A stretch of DNA of 64,000 nucleotides from Streptomyces filipinensis. Lineage in GTDB: Bacteria > Actinomycetota > Actinomycetes > Streptomycetales > Streptomycetaceae. The notes below the pieces were generated by a model. It did not search any database. It saw nothing but the letters and a program-made list of their open reading frames with translations, and was not told the origin of the DNA. Position numbers and translations under genes: made by a program. Positions 17,707-26,949 of this stretch are shown here, piece after piece. Location of the stretch: the NCBI RefSeq assembly GCF_014649495.1, contig NZ_BMTD01000002.1, positions 1 to 64,000 on the forward strand. Reading direction: 5' to 3'. Numbering within the stretch: position 1 is the stretch's first letter; every line of letters begins with the position of its first letter.

Positions 17707-18441
17707 GTGTCAGCCCGCCGTCCAGCGCGCACCGCCGTCACCGCGGTCGCCGTCGCCCTGCTCTCGGCGACGGCGACGGCCTGCGGTGACACCGGCGGGC
17801 TGCGGGGCGCGGGCGCCACCCCGACCGCCGTCAGCCCCGCCAAGCTCTGGCCGGACCTGCGCCCGGCGTCCAGCCCGGCCTACCCCTACGACGTGGCGAC
17901 CCGGGAGGTCGTCAAGGGGATCACGGTCCCCGGCGACGACATCCGCGAGGTGGACCCGGTGGACGTGGTCGAGGCCGAGGTCGAGGCGCATCCGGACGAC
18001 TACGGATCGAAGGGGGCGTACCACGGGACGGTGGACCGGCTCGGGGACTGCCGGGCGGGCGGCGACCGGGCCCGCTGCCCGCTGCTGAAGCCGTACTACC
18101 GGGACCTCACGGGTGACGGCCGGGACGACATGACGCTCGGCTTCCGGCTCTACCCGACCAACCAGACGGCCGTGCGGGTCTACACCGTCGAGAAGCACAG
18201 GCTGGTGCAGGTGCTGGCCGACAACGACGCGATCCTCGGCGTGGAGCTCGCCGGCCGTTCGCTGATCGAGCGCTCGCCGGCCGACATCTCCGGCTACGAG
18301 TACCGCACCACCTGGGTGTGGGATCCGGGACAGCGCGCCATGGTGTTCTCCCGCGACGAGTACCTGCACACCGGTGACGGCCGGCACGCCAAGAAGCCCT
18401 CGCCCTCGCCGTCCGCCTCCCCCTCGGCGAGCGCGCGATGA
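17707..18441 (+). CDS. lipoprotein partner of the orphan histidine kinase
   Basis: A 244-residue exported protein from GTG 17707. It has a basic start, a hydrophobic stretch AVTAVAVALLSATATAC, and a probable lipidated Cys26. A repeat-like motif LTGDGRDDMTLGFRLYP resembles Ca-binding FG-GAP type text. The C-terminus is a low-complexity SPSPSASPSASAR. The stop overlaps the kinase start (ATGA), so the two are translated together; the lipoprotein may sense or modulate the kinase input (inference). Confidence 0.8.
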   Translation: MSARRPARTAVTAVAVALLSATATACGDTGGLRGAGATPTAVSPAKLWPDLRPASSPAYPYDVATREVVKGITVPGDDIREVDPVDVVEAEVEAHPDDYGSKGAYHGTVDRLGDCRAGGDRARCPLLKPYYRDLTGDGRDDMTLGFRLYPTNQTAVRVYTVEKHRLVQVLADNDAILGVELAGRSLIERSPADISGYEYRTTWVWDPGQRAMVFSRDEYLHTGDGRHAKKPSPSPSASPSASAR

Positions 18442-19688
18442 GGCTCGCGCTGCCCCAGTGGGCCGGGGCGCTCGCCGTGAAGGCGGCCGCGTTCATCACG
18501 GTGATGAGCTGTGCGCTGGCCGCGCTGCTCGGCGTCCTGGTGCACGTCTCGGTGACCAACCAGACCGTCGGCCAGGCCCGCGGCCTGGCCCTGTCCAAGC
18601 TCGCGGACGCCACCCAGGCGTACGAGGCCGGGGACGCGCTGCCGCCGAACGCCGGGGTCGACCCCGCGGGACTGCCGGCGCCGCTGCGGAAGCTGGCGGT
18701 GGCCGGCGGGCGGGGCACGATGGTCTCCGCGCACGACGGGCGGCCGACCATGTGGGCGGCGGGCCCGGTGGCCGGGCACCGGGCGCTCGCCGTGGCGGTC
18801 GACTACTCGCAGCAGGCCCGCACCATCGCCGGGCTCGACAACTCGATCGTGTGGTCGTCCGGGCTCGCGATCGGGGCGACGGTGCTGGTCGGTGTGTTCG
18901 CGGTGACCCGGGTGACCAGGCGGCTGCACGGCACCGCCCGGGTGGCCCGGCGGATCAGCGCGGGTGACCTCGACGCGCGCGTCGGCGACCCCCGCACGAA
19001 GGACCCGTCCCGTCCGCAGGACGAGGTGGCCGCGGTGGCGGCGGCCCTGGACTCCATGGCGTCGAGTCTGCAGAGCAAGCTGCTGAGCGAGCAGCGTTTC
19101 ACCGCGGACGTGGCGCACGAGCTGCGCACGCCGCTGACCGGCCTGCACGCGGCGGCGGAGCTGCTGCCGCCCGGCCGGCCCACGGAGCTGGTGCGGGACC
19201 GGGTGGCCGCGCTGCGCACGCTCACCGAGGACCTGCTGGAGATCTCCCGGCTGGACACCGGCCGGGAGAAGCTGGAGGTGGACACCGAGGAGCTGGGGGC
19301 GCTGGCCCGGCGGGTGGTACGGGCCTCGGGCACCGACACGGAGGTGCGGGTCCTGACCGACGCGCGGGTGGAGACCGATCGGCGGCGGCTGGAGCGGGTG
19401 CTGGGGAACCTGGTGGCCAACGCCCACCGGCACGCGGCACCGCCGGTGGTGGTGACGGTGAACGGGGCGGTGGTGACCGTACGTGATCACGGGGCCGGGT
19501 ATCCGGAGTACCTGGTGGCGCACGGGCCGCAGCGGTTCCGCACCGAGGGCGGGGCGACCGGGCACGGGCTCGGGCTGACCATCGCGTTGGGGCAGGCGGA
19601 GGTCCTGGGGGCGAAGCTGGTCTTCGGCAACGCCGTGGACGGGGGCGCGGTCGCCACGCTGATCCTGCCGGTGACCGAGGGCCGGTAG
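18438..19688 (+). CDS. sensor histidine kinase without adjacent response regulator
   Basis: A 416-residue kinase. The first membrane helix is at about 12-33, a periplasmic sensor at about 34-135, and the second helix at about 137-157 (SGLAIGATVLVGVFAV). A HAMP linker is followed by HisKA with phospho-accepting His227 (DVAHELRTPLTGL) and an ATPase domain with LGNLVANAHRHA, VRDHGAGYP and GHGLGLTIA. No response regulator lies on either side, so its partner is elsewhere. It is co-translated with the upstream lipoprotein. Confidence 0.92.
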   Translation: MRLALPQWAGALAVKAAAFITVMSCALAALLGVLVHVSVTNQTVGQARGLALSKLADATQAYEAGDALPPNAGVDPAGLPAPLRKLAVAGGRGTMVSAHDGRPTMWAAGPVAGHRALAVAVDYSQQARTIAGLDNSIVWSSGLAIGATVLVGVFAVTRVTRRLHGTARVARRISAGDLDARVGDPRTKDPSRPQDEVAAVAAALDSMASSLQSKLLSEQRFTADVAHELRTPLTGLHAAAELLPPGRPTELVRDRVAALRTLTEDLLEISRLDTGREKLEVDTEELGALARRVVRASGTDTEVRVLTDARVETDRRRLERVLGNLVANAHRHAAPPVVVTVNGAVVTVRDHGAGYPEYLVAHGPQRFRTEGGATGHGLGLTIALGQAEVLGAKLVFGNAVDGGAVATLILPVTEGR

Positions 19689-19759
19689 AGAGCTCGGGAT
19701 CTCGGGCGCGTCGCGGGGTGCCCCGAGCACAGGACGCCCCATTTGGGTAGGTTCCGGGC

Positions 19760-21121
19760 ATGACCAAGGCCGGAACCACCGTGGCGGCGGCGCCCACTCC
19801 CGCACCCGCCGTACGCCTCCCCCGGCGCCGTGGCATCGAGCTCGCCCTGATCCTGCTGGCCGTGCTGCTGTCGGTGTACGGCTACTGCGCGGTGGGTCTC
19901 GCGCGAACCGGCACCGTTCCGCCGGGCGCCGCCGGTTACGGCGCCGGGCTCGCGGTGCTCGCGCTGTGCGCGCATCTCGCGGTGCGCATCCGGGCGCCGT
20001 ACGCCGACCCTCTCTTCCTGCCGATCGGGGTGCTGCTCAACGGGCTGGGGCTGGTCCTGATCTACCGGCTGGACCGGGAGACCCCGGCCGACCAGGCGGC
20101 TCCTGCCCAGCTGGTGTGGTCCACGCTCGGGGTCGGGCTGTTCATCGCCGTCGTGCTGGTGCTGCGCGACCACCGGGTGCTCCAGCGGTACTCGTACGTG
20201 TGCGTGGTCGCCGCGCTCGGGCTGCTCGCACTGCCCATCCTGTTCCCGGCGGTCAACGGCGCCCGTATCTGGATCCGGATCGCCGGGTTCTCCATCCAGC
20301 CCGGCGAGTTCGCGAAGGTGCTGCTCGCGGTGTTCTTCGCCGCCTATCTGGCGGCCAACCGCAGCGCGCTCGCCTACACCGGCCGCCGGCTGTGGCGGCT
20401 GCAGTTCCCGACCGGGCGGGTGCTCGGGCCGATCGTGACGATCTGGCTGCTGAGCGTCGGGGTGCTGGTCCTGGAGCGGGACCTGGGCACCTCGCTGCTG
20501 TTCTTCGGGCTGTTCGTGGTGCTGCTGTACGTCGCCACGGGGCGCACGGGCTGGATCGCGGTGGGGCTGCTGCTCGCCGTGCTGGGGGCCGTCGCCGTGG
20601 GGCGCCTTGAGCCGCATGTGAACCAGCGGATCGAGGACTGGCTGCACCCCTTCGCCACCATCGAGGCCGGCCAGGGCCCGAACCAGCTCTCCCAGTCGCT
20701 GTTCGCCTTCGCGGCCGGCGGGGTCTTCGGCACCGGGCTCGGCCTCGGGCACTCGATCCTCATCGGCTTCGCCACCAAGTCGGACTTCATCCTGGCCACG
20801 GCCGGCGAGGAACTGGGGCTCGCCGGGCTCGCGGCGGTCATCCTGCTGTACGCCCTGCTGGTGGAGCGCGGCTACCGGGCGGGCCGGGCCCTGCGGGAGC
20901 CCTTCGGCCGGCTCCTCGCGGTCGGGCTCGCCTCGATCCTGGCCCTGCAGGTGTTCGTGATCGCGGGCGGGGTCACCGGGCTGATCCCGCTGACCGGTAT
21001 GGCGATGCCGTTCCTCGCCCAGGGCGGCTCCTCGGTGGTCACCAACTGGGCGATCGTGGCCCTGCTGATCCGGGTGAGCGACTCGGCGCGCAGCCAGTAC
21101 GACGGCCGGGAGGCCCTGTGA
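19760..21121 (+). CDS. FtsW/RodA/SpoVE-family SEDS protein
   Basis: A 453-residue polytopic membrane protein with about ten hydrophobic segments. SEDS proteins polymerise peptidoglycan glycan strands from lipid II with a partner class B PBP. Family marks include LVLIYRLDRE, RIWIRIAGFSIQPGEFAKVL, DLGTSLLFFGLF and the C-terminal GMAMPFLAQGGSSVVTNWA. The stop overlaps the start of the PBP gene (GTGA). This is not the dcw-cluster ftsW, since neighbours are signalling genes; it is probably a second SEDS-PBP pair. Confidence 0.93.
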   Translation: MTKAGTTVAAAPTPAPAVRLPRRRGIELALILLAVLLSVYGYCAVGLARTGTVPPGAAGYGAGLAVLALCAHLAVRIRAPYADPLFLPIGVLLNGLGLVLIYRLDRETPADQAAPAQLVWSTLGVGLFIAVVLVLRDHRVLQRYSYVCVVAALGLLALPILFPAVNGARIWIRIAGFSIQPGEFAKVLLAVFFAAYLAANRSALAYTGRRLWRLQFPTGRVLGPIVTIWLLSVGVLVLERDLGTSLLFFGLFVVLLYVATGRTGWIAVGLLLAVLGAVAVGRLEPHVNQRIEDWLHPFATIEAGQGPNQLSQSLFAFAAGGVFGTGLGLGHSILIGFATKSDFILATAGEELGLAGLAAVILLYALLVERGYRAGRALREPFGRLLAVGLASILALQVFVIAGGVTGLIPLTGMAMPFLAQGGSSVVTNWAIVALLIRVSDSARSQYDGREAL

Positions 21122-22614
21122 GCGAGTACGGCGGCTTCCACGAGGGCGAGCGGCCGATGGCGCGGTACATCCGGCACGCCTGCGCGTTCTGCACGCTGCT
21201 GCTGGCGGCCCTGCTGGTCAACGCGGCCCGTGTGCAGGTCGTGCAGTCGGGTCTGTACGACGACAACCCCGCCAACCGCCGTGCCACGATCGCCCGTTAC
21301 GGCCAGCCGCGCGGGGACATCCTGGTCGGCGACGAGCCGGTCACCGGCTCCGTGGACACCGGAGAGCAGCTGCGCTACGAACGCGCCTACAAGAACGGCC
21401 CGTTGTACGCCCCGGTGACCGGCTTCGCCTCGCAGTCGTACGGCACCACGTTCCTGGAGCACGCCGGGGACGGGGTGCTCTCCGGTACCGATCCGGCGCT
21501 GTCGCCGCTGCCGGTGTGGAACGACGTGACGCGCGGCCCGGTCCCGGCCGGGAACGTCGTCACGACGCTGCACCGGGGCGCGCAGGAGGCGGCGTACCGG
21601 GCGCTGGCCGGGCGCAAGGGCGCGGTGGCCGCGATCGAGCCGGCCACGGGCCGGATCCTGGCGCTGGTGTCGAGTCCGTCGTACGACCCCGGGGAGCTGT
21701 CCGGTAACGGGGAGGCGGTGACCTCGGCCTGGGCGCGGCTCAACCACGACCCGGAGAAGCCGATGCTCAACCGGGCGGTGCGGCAGACGTATCCGCCGGG
21801 GTCGACGTTCAAGGTGGTGACGGCGGCGGCGGCGCTGGACGCGGGGGTGGCGACCGACCTGGACGCACGCACCGACTCCCCCGACCCCTACCGGCTGCCC
21901 GGCACCACCACCCGGCTGACCAACGAGGCCGACGACTGCCGGGACGCCTCGCTGCGGTCGGCCTTCGAGTGGTCCTGCAACACGGTGTTCGCCAAGCTCG
22001 GCGTGGACGTCGGGGTGAAGGGCATGGTGGCCACGGCGGGCGCGTTCGGGTTCAACGACGCCGGGCTGCGCATCCCCTTCTCCGTCGCGCCCAGCACCTT
22101 CGACGCGCATGTGGACAAGGCGCAGCTGGCGCTGTCCTCGATCGGGCAGTACAACACGCGGGCCACCCCGCTGCAGATGGCGATGGTGGCCTCGGCGGTC
22201 GCGAGCGGCGGGCAGCTGCGGTCGCCGTATCTGGTGGACCGGACGACCCGGCACAGCGGTGAGACGGTCGCCGGGAGCGGGACGCATCCGGTGCGGCAGG
22301 TGATGAAGCCGTCGACGGCCGCGCGGCTGAAGGAGCTGATGGCCGATGTGGTCCGGGAGGGCACCGGCACCCAGGCGGCCATCCCCGGTGCCCTGGTCGG
22401 CGGCAAGACGGGTACCGCGCAGCACGGGGTCGGCAACGCCGGTGTGCCGTACGCCTGGTTCGTCTCCTGGGCGCAGACCGAGAACTCCCTGGAGCCGCAG
22501 GTGGCGGTGGCGGTGGTGGTGGAGGACGCCTCGGCGGACCGGGGCGAGATCAGCGGTGGCGGGGACGCGGCGCCGATCGCCCGGGACGTGATGCGGGCCG
22601 TTCTGGGCCGGTGA
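21118..22614 (+). CDS. class B penicillin-binding protein (transpeptidase)
   Basis: A 498-residue transpeptidase with an N-terminal membrane anchor (about 15-35). The three active-site motifs are intact: STFK with nucleophile Ser229, S-C-N at 286-288, and KTGT at 430. A PBP-dimer region precedes them (RGDILVGDEPV). It cross-links the glycan made by the co-translated SEDS protein. GTG start overlapping the upstream stop. Confidence 0.94.
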   Translation: MSEYGGFHEGERPMARYIRHACAFCTLLLAALLVNAARVQVVQSGLYDDNPANRRATIARYGQPRGDILVGDEPVTGSVDTGEQLRYERAYKNGPLYAPVTGFASQSYGTTFLEHAGDGVLSGTDPALSPLPVWNDVTRGPVPAGNVVTTLHRGAQEAAYRALAGRKGAVAAIEPATGRILALVSSPSYDPGELSGNGEAVTSAWARLNHDPEKPMLNRAVRQTYPPGSTFKVVTAAAALDAGVATDLDARTDSPDPYRLPGTTTRLTNEADDCRDASLRSAFEWSCNTVFAKLGVDVGVKGMVATAGAFGFNDAGLRIPFSVAPSTFDAHVDKAQLALSSIGQYNTRATPLQMAMVASAVASGGQLRSPYLVDRTTRHSGETVAGSGTHPVRQVMKPSTAARLKELMADVVREGTGTQAAIPGALVGGKTGTAQHGVGNAGVPYAWFVSWAQTENSLEPQVAVAVVVEDASADRGEISGGGDAAPIARDVMRAVLGR

Positions 22615-22617
22615 CGG

Positions 22618-23475
22618 TCAGCCGATCGGCTTGACCGCCTCGGAACGGATCGTGAGGGTGTTCCTCGCGGCGGCCTCCAGGTCGATGTCCGACGGACGCT
22701 GGGACGCGAGCGGTGTGTTCACGGTCGCGACCGTGGCGCCCGTGTTGCCGTCGGCCCACGCGCAGATGGGCACGGTGAACTTCGTGCTCATCTGTTCCTG
22801 GGTCACCACCTCGCAGCTGATCGTCACGCCGCTCAGCTCGAAGTCCTTGGCGGGGACGGCGACCGTGGCGTTGGCGCCCTCGGCGGCGCCCCTCATCATG
22901 TTCTCGCGGGCCGCGTCGGTGTTCTTGAACCGGCCGTACATGCCCGAGACGACCAGGGTGCCCTTGGTCACGTCGCCGTCCGCGTGGTAGGAGCCCACCA
23001 CGCCGTGGAGGTCCTTGGCGTCCCAGGCCCCGTCGGCCTCGTCCTCGATCTTCTTGCCCTCGGTGCCGGAGAGGTCCTGGGCGAGCCGGTACTTCCCGCC
23101 GAGCAGCGTCCCGGGCAGCGTGAGCCTGTTCTTCGCGTCGGGGAAGCCGCTCTCGACCACCGCGCCGAGCAGGACCAGCCCCACGACGACCACCGTGACC
23201 ACACCGCCCACGATCCCGAGCACCAGCCCGACCCGCCGCTTCCTCGGCGGCGGGACCATGGGCGGGACACCCCAGGCGGGGTACGGCTGCTGGGGGTAGG
23301 CCTGCGGCGGGTACGGCTGCTGCGGCGGGTACGGCGCGCCGTACGGGCCGGGGGCGGCCTGCGGAGCCCCGCCGTACGGGCCCGGGCCCGCCTGCGGGGG
23401 CTGCTGGCCGTAGGGGTACGGCTGCTGCTGGGGGCCGTTGGGGTACGGCTGCTGCGGTGGCGGAGGCGTGGACAC
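22618..23475 (-). CDS. Pro-rich single-span membrane protein
   Basis: A 285-residue protein from GTG 23475. Residues about 1-75 are Pro/Gln/Tyr-rich (QQPYPNGPQQQPYPYG and similar). One membrane helix (about 82-107, VGLVLGIVGGVVTVVVVGLV) precedes an extracellular domain with two Cys (ISCEVV, PICAWA). This architecture, a cytoplasmic Pro-rich tail plus a small external domain, is common in Streptomyces and without assigned function. The gene converges with the PBP gene, 3 bp apart. Confidence 0.75.
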   Translation of the reverse strand: MSTPPPPQQPYPNGPQQQPYPYGQQPPQAGPGPYGGAPQAAPGPYGAPYPPQQPYPPQAYPQQPYPAWGVPPMVPPPRKRRVGLVLGIVGGVVTVVVVGLVLLGAVVESGFPDAKNRLTLPGTLLGGKYRLAQDLSGTEGKKIEDEADGAWDAKDLHGVVGSYHADGDVTKGTLVVSGMYGRFKNTDAARENMMRGAAEGANATVAVPAKDFELSGVTISCEVVTQEQMSTKFTVPICAWADGNTGATVATVNTPLASQRPSDIDLEAAARNTLTIRSEAVKPIG

Positions 23476-23578
23476 GCCCGCACGCTACTGCACCCGGATG
23501 AACGCTCCGGCGGCCGCCCGGGCCAGGCGCGCCCACCCCGGCCGTGTCAGCTCTCCGCCATGCGCACCCCCGGCCGCG

Positions 23579-24688
23579 TCAGCTCTCCGCCGCGCCCGCC
23601 TCGATGGCGTCCCGCACCTCCGCGATCCGCTCGTGCTCCTCCGCGGCGAAGCGCTCCGCGTCCAGCTGCTCGGCCAACTCCTCGTCCTGGGCCATCAGCA
23701 GGTCCAGGCTGGAGTCCCCCATCTCGAAGACGCCCATGTCGACGTAGGCCTGCTGCAGCCGCTTGCCCCACAGGCCGATGTCCTTGACGCAGGGCACGAT
23801 CCGGCTGAACAGCAGCCTGCGGAACAGCTGGAGGAACTCGGAGCGCTCGCTCAGCGCCTCCGCCTCGGCCTTGGGGATGCCGAAGTTCTCCAGGACCTCG
23901 ACGCCCCGGAGCCGGTCCCGCATCAGGTAGCAGCCCTCGATGACGAACTCCTCGCGCTCGCGCAGTTCGGCGTCGGTGAGCTGCTTGTAGTAGTCCCTGA
24001 GCGCCAGCCGGCCGAAGGCCACGTGCCGGGCCTCGTCCTGCATGACGTAGGTCAGTATCTGCTTGGGCAGCGGCTTGTTCGTGGTGTCCCGGATCATCCC
24101 GAACGCGGCCAGCGCCAGGCCCTCGATGAGCACCTGCATCCCCAGGTAGGGCATGTCCCAGCGGCTGTCGCGCAGGGTGTCGCCGAGCAGGGACTGGAGG
24201 TTGTCGTTGATGGGGTAGAGGAGGCCGATCTTCTCGTGCAGGAAACGGCCGTAGATCTCGGCGTGCCGGGCCTCGTCCATGGTCTGGGTGGCGGAGTAGA
24301 ACTTGGCGTCCAGGTCCGGTACCGACTCCACGATCCGCGCGGCGCAGATCATCGCGCCCTGCTCACCGTGCAGGAACTGGCTGAACTGCCAGGAGGCGTA
24401 GTGCCGCCGCAGCTCCCCCTTGTCCTTGTCGGTCAGCTTGTCCCAGTACCGGGTGCCGTAGAGGGACATCGCCTCCTCGGGGGTGCCGAGCGCGTCGTAC
24501 GGGTCGACCTCCAGGTCCCAGTCGATGCGCTGCATGCCGTCCCACTGCTTGTCCTTGCCCTTCTGGTACAGGGCGAGCAGCCGGTCACGGCCGTCGTCGT
24601 ACTCCCAGCTGAAGCGGGCGGCACCGCTCGCGGGCACCTGCCAGGGGGAGGGCCCGGGCTCGTCGGCGTACAGGTCATGGGTCGGCAT
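23579..24688 (-). CDS. ferritin-like diiron protein
   Basis: About 369 residues starting MPTHDLYADEPG; an ATG 12 codons upstream is less likely. Two DEARH motifs (TMDEARHAEIYGRF and VMQDEARHVAFGRL) plus EQGAMICAARIVE supply the Glu/His ligands of a carboxylate-bridged diiron site, as in ribonucleotide reductase beta-like and ferritin-like oxygenases. The substrate is unknown. It is divergent from a second diiron protein (AurF family), with 122 bp between the two starts, suggesting joint control. Confidence 0.85.
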   Translation of the reverse strand: MPTHDLYADEPGPSPWQVPASGAARFSWEYDDGRDRLLALYQKGKDKQWDGMQRIDWDLEVDPYDALGTPEEAMSLYGTRYWDKLTDKDKGELRRHYASWQFSQFLHGEQGAMICAARIVESVPDLDAKFYSATQTMDEARHAEIYGRFLHEKIGLLYPINDNLQSLLGDTLRDSRWDMPYLGMQVLIEGLALAAFGMIRDTTNKPLPKQILTYVMQDEARHVAFGRLALRDYYKQLTDAELREREEFVIEGCYLMRDRLRGVEVLENFGIPKAEAEALSERSEFLQLFRRLLFSRIVPCVKDIGLWGKRLQQAYVDMGVFEMGDSSLDLLMAQDEELAEQLDAERFAAEEHERIAEVRDAIEAGAAES

Positions 24689-24810
24689 ACCCCGCAGGCT
24701 CACACGTAGACGCGAAGTCAACAAGTCATGCGCAAGGGATTGACGACCTTGCTGACAGGCAGTCTCATAAGAGGTGGACGACGTACCCCGGGTAACGAGG
24801 TGAGGGAGCC

Positions 24811-25749
24811 ATGACGACCCTGACGGAAGCCGACGCGCTGGACGGCCTGCGCGACGCGCTCGGCCTGCTCAAGGACCGGGAGCAGGTGGCCGAGCGGCTG
24901 CTCGTCTCCTCCGCCAAGCACTCCTTCGACCCGGACGAGGAGCTGGACTGGGACGCGCCCTTCGAGGAGGGCAAGTGGTTCTGGCCCCCGGAGCTGGTGT
25001 CGCTGTACGACACCCCGATGTGGAAGCGGATGAGCGAGGAGCAGCGGATCCTGCTCTCCCGGCACGAGGCGGCGGCGCTGGCCTCGCTCGGCATCTGGTT
25101 CGAGATGATCCTGATGCAGCTGCTGGTCCGGCACATCTACGACAAGGCGGCGACGAGCGCGCACGTGCGCTACGCGCTCACCGAGATCGAGGACGAGTGC
25201 CGGCACTCGAAGATGTTCGCCCGGCTGATCACGCACGGCGGGACACCGTGGTACCCGGTCAGCAGGGCCCACCAGAGCCTCGGCCGGCTGTTCAAGACCA
25301 TCTCGACGACCCCCGGTTCCTTCACGGCGACGCTGCTCGGCGAGGAGGTCCTGGACTGGATGCAGCGCCTGACGTTCCCGGACGAGCGGGTGCAGCCGCT
25401 GATACGGGGCGTCACGCGCATCCACGTGGTCGAGGAGGCACGGCATGTGCGCTACGCCCGCGAGGAGCTGCGCCGCCAGATGGTGACGGCGCCGAAGTGG
25501 TCGCAGGAGTTCACGCGCGTCACGTCCGGTGAGTTCGCGCGGGTGTTCTCGGTCGCGTTCGTGAATCCCGGCGTGTACACGAACGTCGGGCTCGACAGGC
25601 GCGAGGCGATGGCCCAGGTGAAGGCGAGCGGGCACCGGCGGGAGGTCATGCAGACGGGAGCGAAGCGGCTGACGGACTTCCTGGACGACATCGGGGTGCT
25701 CAGGGGAGTCGGGCGGCGGCTGTGGAGGTCGTCCGGGCTGCTGGCGTAG
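24811..25749 (+). CDS. AurF-family diiron oxygenase
   Basis: A 312-residue protein of the AurF (p-aminobenzoate N-oxygenase) family. Ligand motifs are EMILMQLLVRH, EIEDECRHSKMFA and VVEEARHVRYAREE. Characterised AurF oxidises arylamines to nitro compounds; this homologue is not in an obvious biosynthetic cluster, so its substrate is unknown. It is divergent from the ferritin-like gene and upstream of a TetR gene in the same orientation. Confidence 0.87.
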   Translation: MTTLTEADALDGLRDALGLLKDREQVAERLLVSSAKHSFDPDEELDWDAPFEEGKWFWPPELVSLYDTPMWKRMSEEQRILLSRHEAAALASLGIWFEMILMQLLVRHIYDKAATSAHVRYALTEIEDECRHSKMFARLITHGGTPWYPVSRAHQSLGRLFKTISTTPGSFTATLLGEEVLDWMQRLTFPDERVQPLIRGVTRIHVVEEARHVRYAREELRRQMVTAPKWSQEFTRVTSGEFARVFSVAFVNPGVYTNVGLDRREAMAQVKASGHRREVMQTGAKRLTDFLDDIGVLRGVGRRLWRSSGLLA

Positions 25750-25861
25750 GACTGTGGCGGCGGGGCCGCGCCCCGCAGGGGCGCGGGGAACCGCGCGAGA
25801 AGCCACAACGGACCGGCGGACGGAAGACGCCCCCCTGAGCGGAGCGATTAGGCTGCGGTTC

Positions 25862-26518
25862 ATGACCCCGGCCGCCACCCCCGCCTACCGCCGCCTGAGC
25901 GTCGAGGAGCGCCGCAGCCAGCTGCTCACCGCCGCGCTGTCGCTGTTCGCCCACCGGGCACCGGAGGACGTGTCCCTGGACGACGTGGCCGAGGCGGCCA
26001 AAGTCTCGCGCCCGCTGGTCTACCGGTACTTCCCCGGCGGCAAGCAGCAGCTGTACGAGGCCGCGCTGCGCTCCGCCGCCGAGGAGCTGCAGCTGTGTTT
26101 CGACGAGCCCCGCGAGGGCCCGCCGCTCCCCCGCCTGTCCCGCGCCCTGGACCGCTATCTGGCCTTCGTCGACGAGCACGACACCGGCTTCAGCGCGCTG
26201 CTCCAGGGTGGCAGCGTGGTGGAGACCTCGCGGACCACGGCGACCGTCGACGGGGTGCGCCGGGCCGCCGCCGAGCACATCCACGGCCACCTCGGCGTCG
26301 CCGACCCCGGTCCCCGGCTGCGCATGACCGTCCGGACGTGGATCACGGCGGTGGAGGCGGCCTCCCTGATCTGGCTGGACGAGGACAAGCAGCCCCCGGT
26401 CGCGGAGCTGCGCGACTGGCTGGTGGAGCAGTTCGTGGCCATGCTCACGGTCACCGCGGGCCGGGACCCGCAGACGGCGGCCGTCGTCGGCACGCTCGCC
26501 GGGGATGACCGAGACTGA
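25862..26518 (+). CDS. TetR-family regulator
   Basis: A 218-residue regulator starting MTPAATPAYRRL. The N-terminal HTH reads SLDDVAEAAKVSRPLVYRYF, with a helical ligand-binding C-terminal part. It lies downstream of the AurF-type gene and may control the diiron pair (inference). The last codons overlap the start of the next small gene. Confidence 0.9.
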   Translation: MTPAATPAYRRLSVEERRSQLLTAALSLFAHRAPEDVSLDDVAEAAKVSRPLVYRYFPGGKQQLYEAALRSAAEELQLCFDEPREGPPLPRLSRALDRYLAFVDEHDTGFSALLQGGSVVETSRTTATVDGVRRAAAEHIHGHLGVADPGPRLRMTVRTWITAVEAASLIWLDEDKQPPVAELRDWLVEQFVAMLTVTAGRDPQTAAVVGTLAGDDRD

Positions 26519-26825
26519 AGCGGTGAAGAGTCAGGACACCCCCTTCGAGGGCGGCCCCATGGACGGGCGGGTACTGCCGGTCCTGGTCGGCGCCACCGGC
26601 CACCCCCCGAAGACGTACCGCATCCCCGTCCCGGACCCGGACGGCGGCCCGCCCACGGTGCTCGTCTACCGCCGCGTGCCGCGCGGCCACAGCAGGCGGC
26701 TGGGGCTGATCCAGGGGTGGAAGTACGAGTTCGCCCCGGGCGACACCTCCGGCGGCCGGCTCCGCTGGCCCTGGTCCAGGCCACAGGGCGCGCCGCCCGG
26801 CAAGCCGGACGACGCGAACGGGTGA
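26505..26825 (+). CDS. small hypothetical protein
   Basis: Up to 106 residues if started at ATG 26505 (overlapping the TetR stop) or 100 from GTG 26523. It contains RIPVPDPDGGPPTVLVYRR and a basic, Trp-rich C-terminus (GWKYEFAPGDTSGG, RWPWSRP). No signal or membrane segment. Probably cotranscribed with the TetR gene. Function unknown. Confidence 0.65.
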   Translation: MTETEAVKSQDTPFEGGPMDGRVLPVLVGATGHPPKTYRIPVPDPDGGPPTVLVYRRVPRGHSRRLGLIQGWKYEFAPGDTSGGRLRWPWSRPQGAPPGKPDDANG

Positions 26826-26949
26826 CAGGGTTGCGCCGAACCGCGCACGTTCGGGGCGCGGCCCGCGCGGACACGTCTGATTATCACGTGATGATCCCGG
26901 TGCGACGAGCGGCGGAGAGCCCGCCCTCACCGGCACCGGAGGTGAAGAC

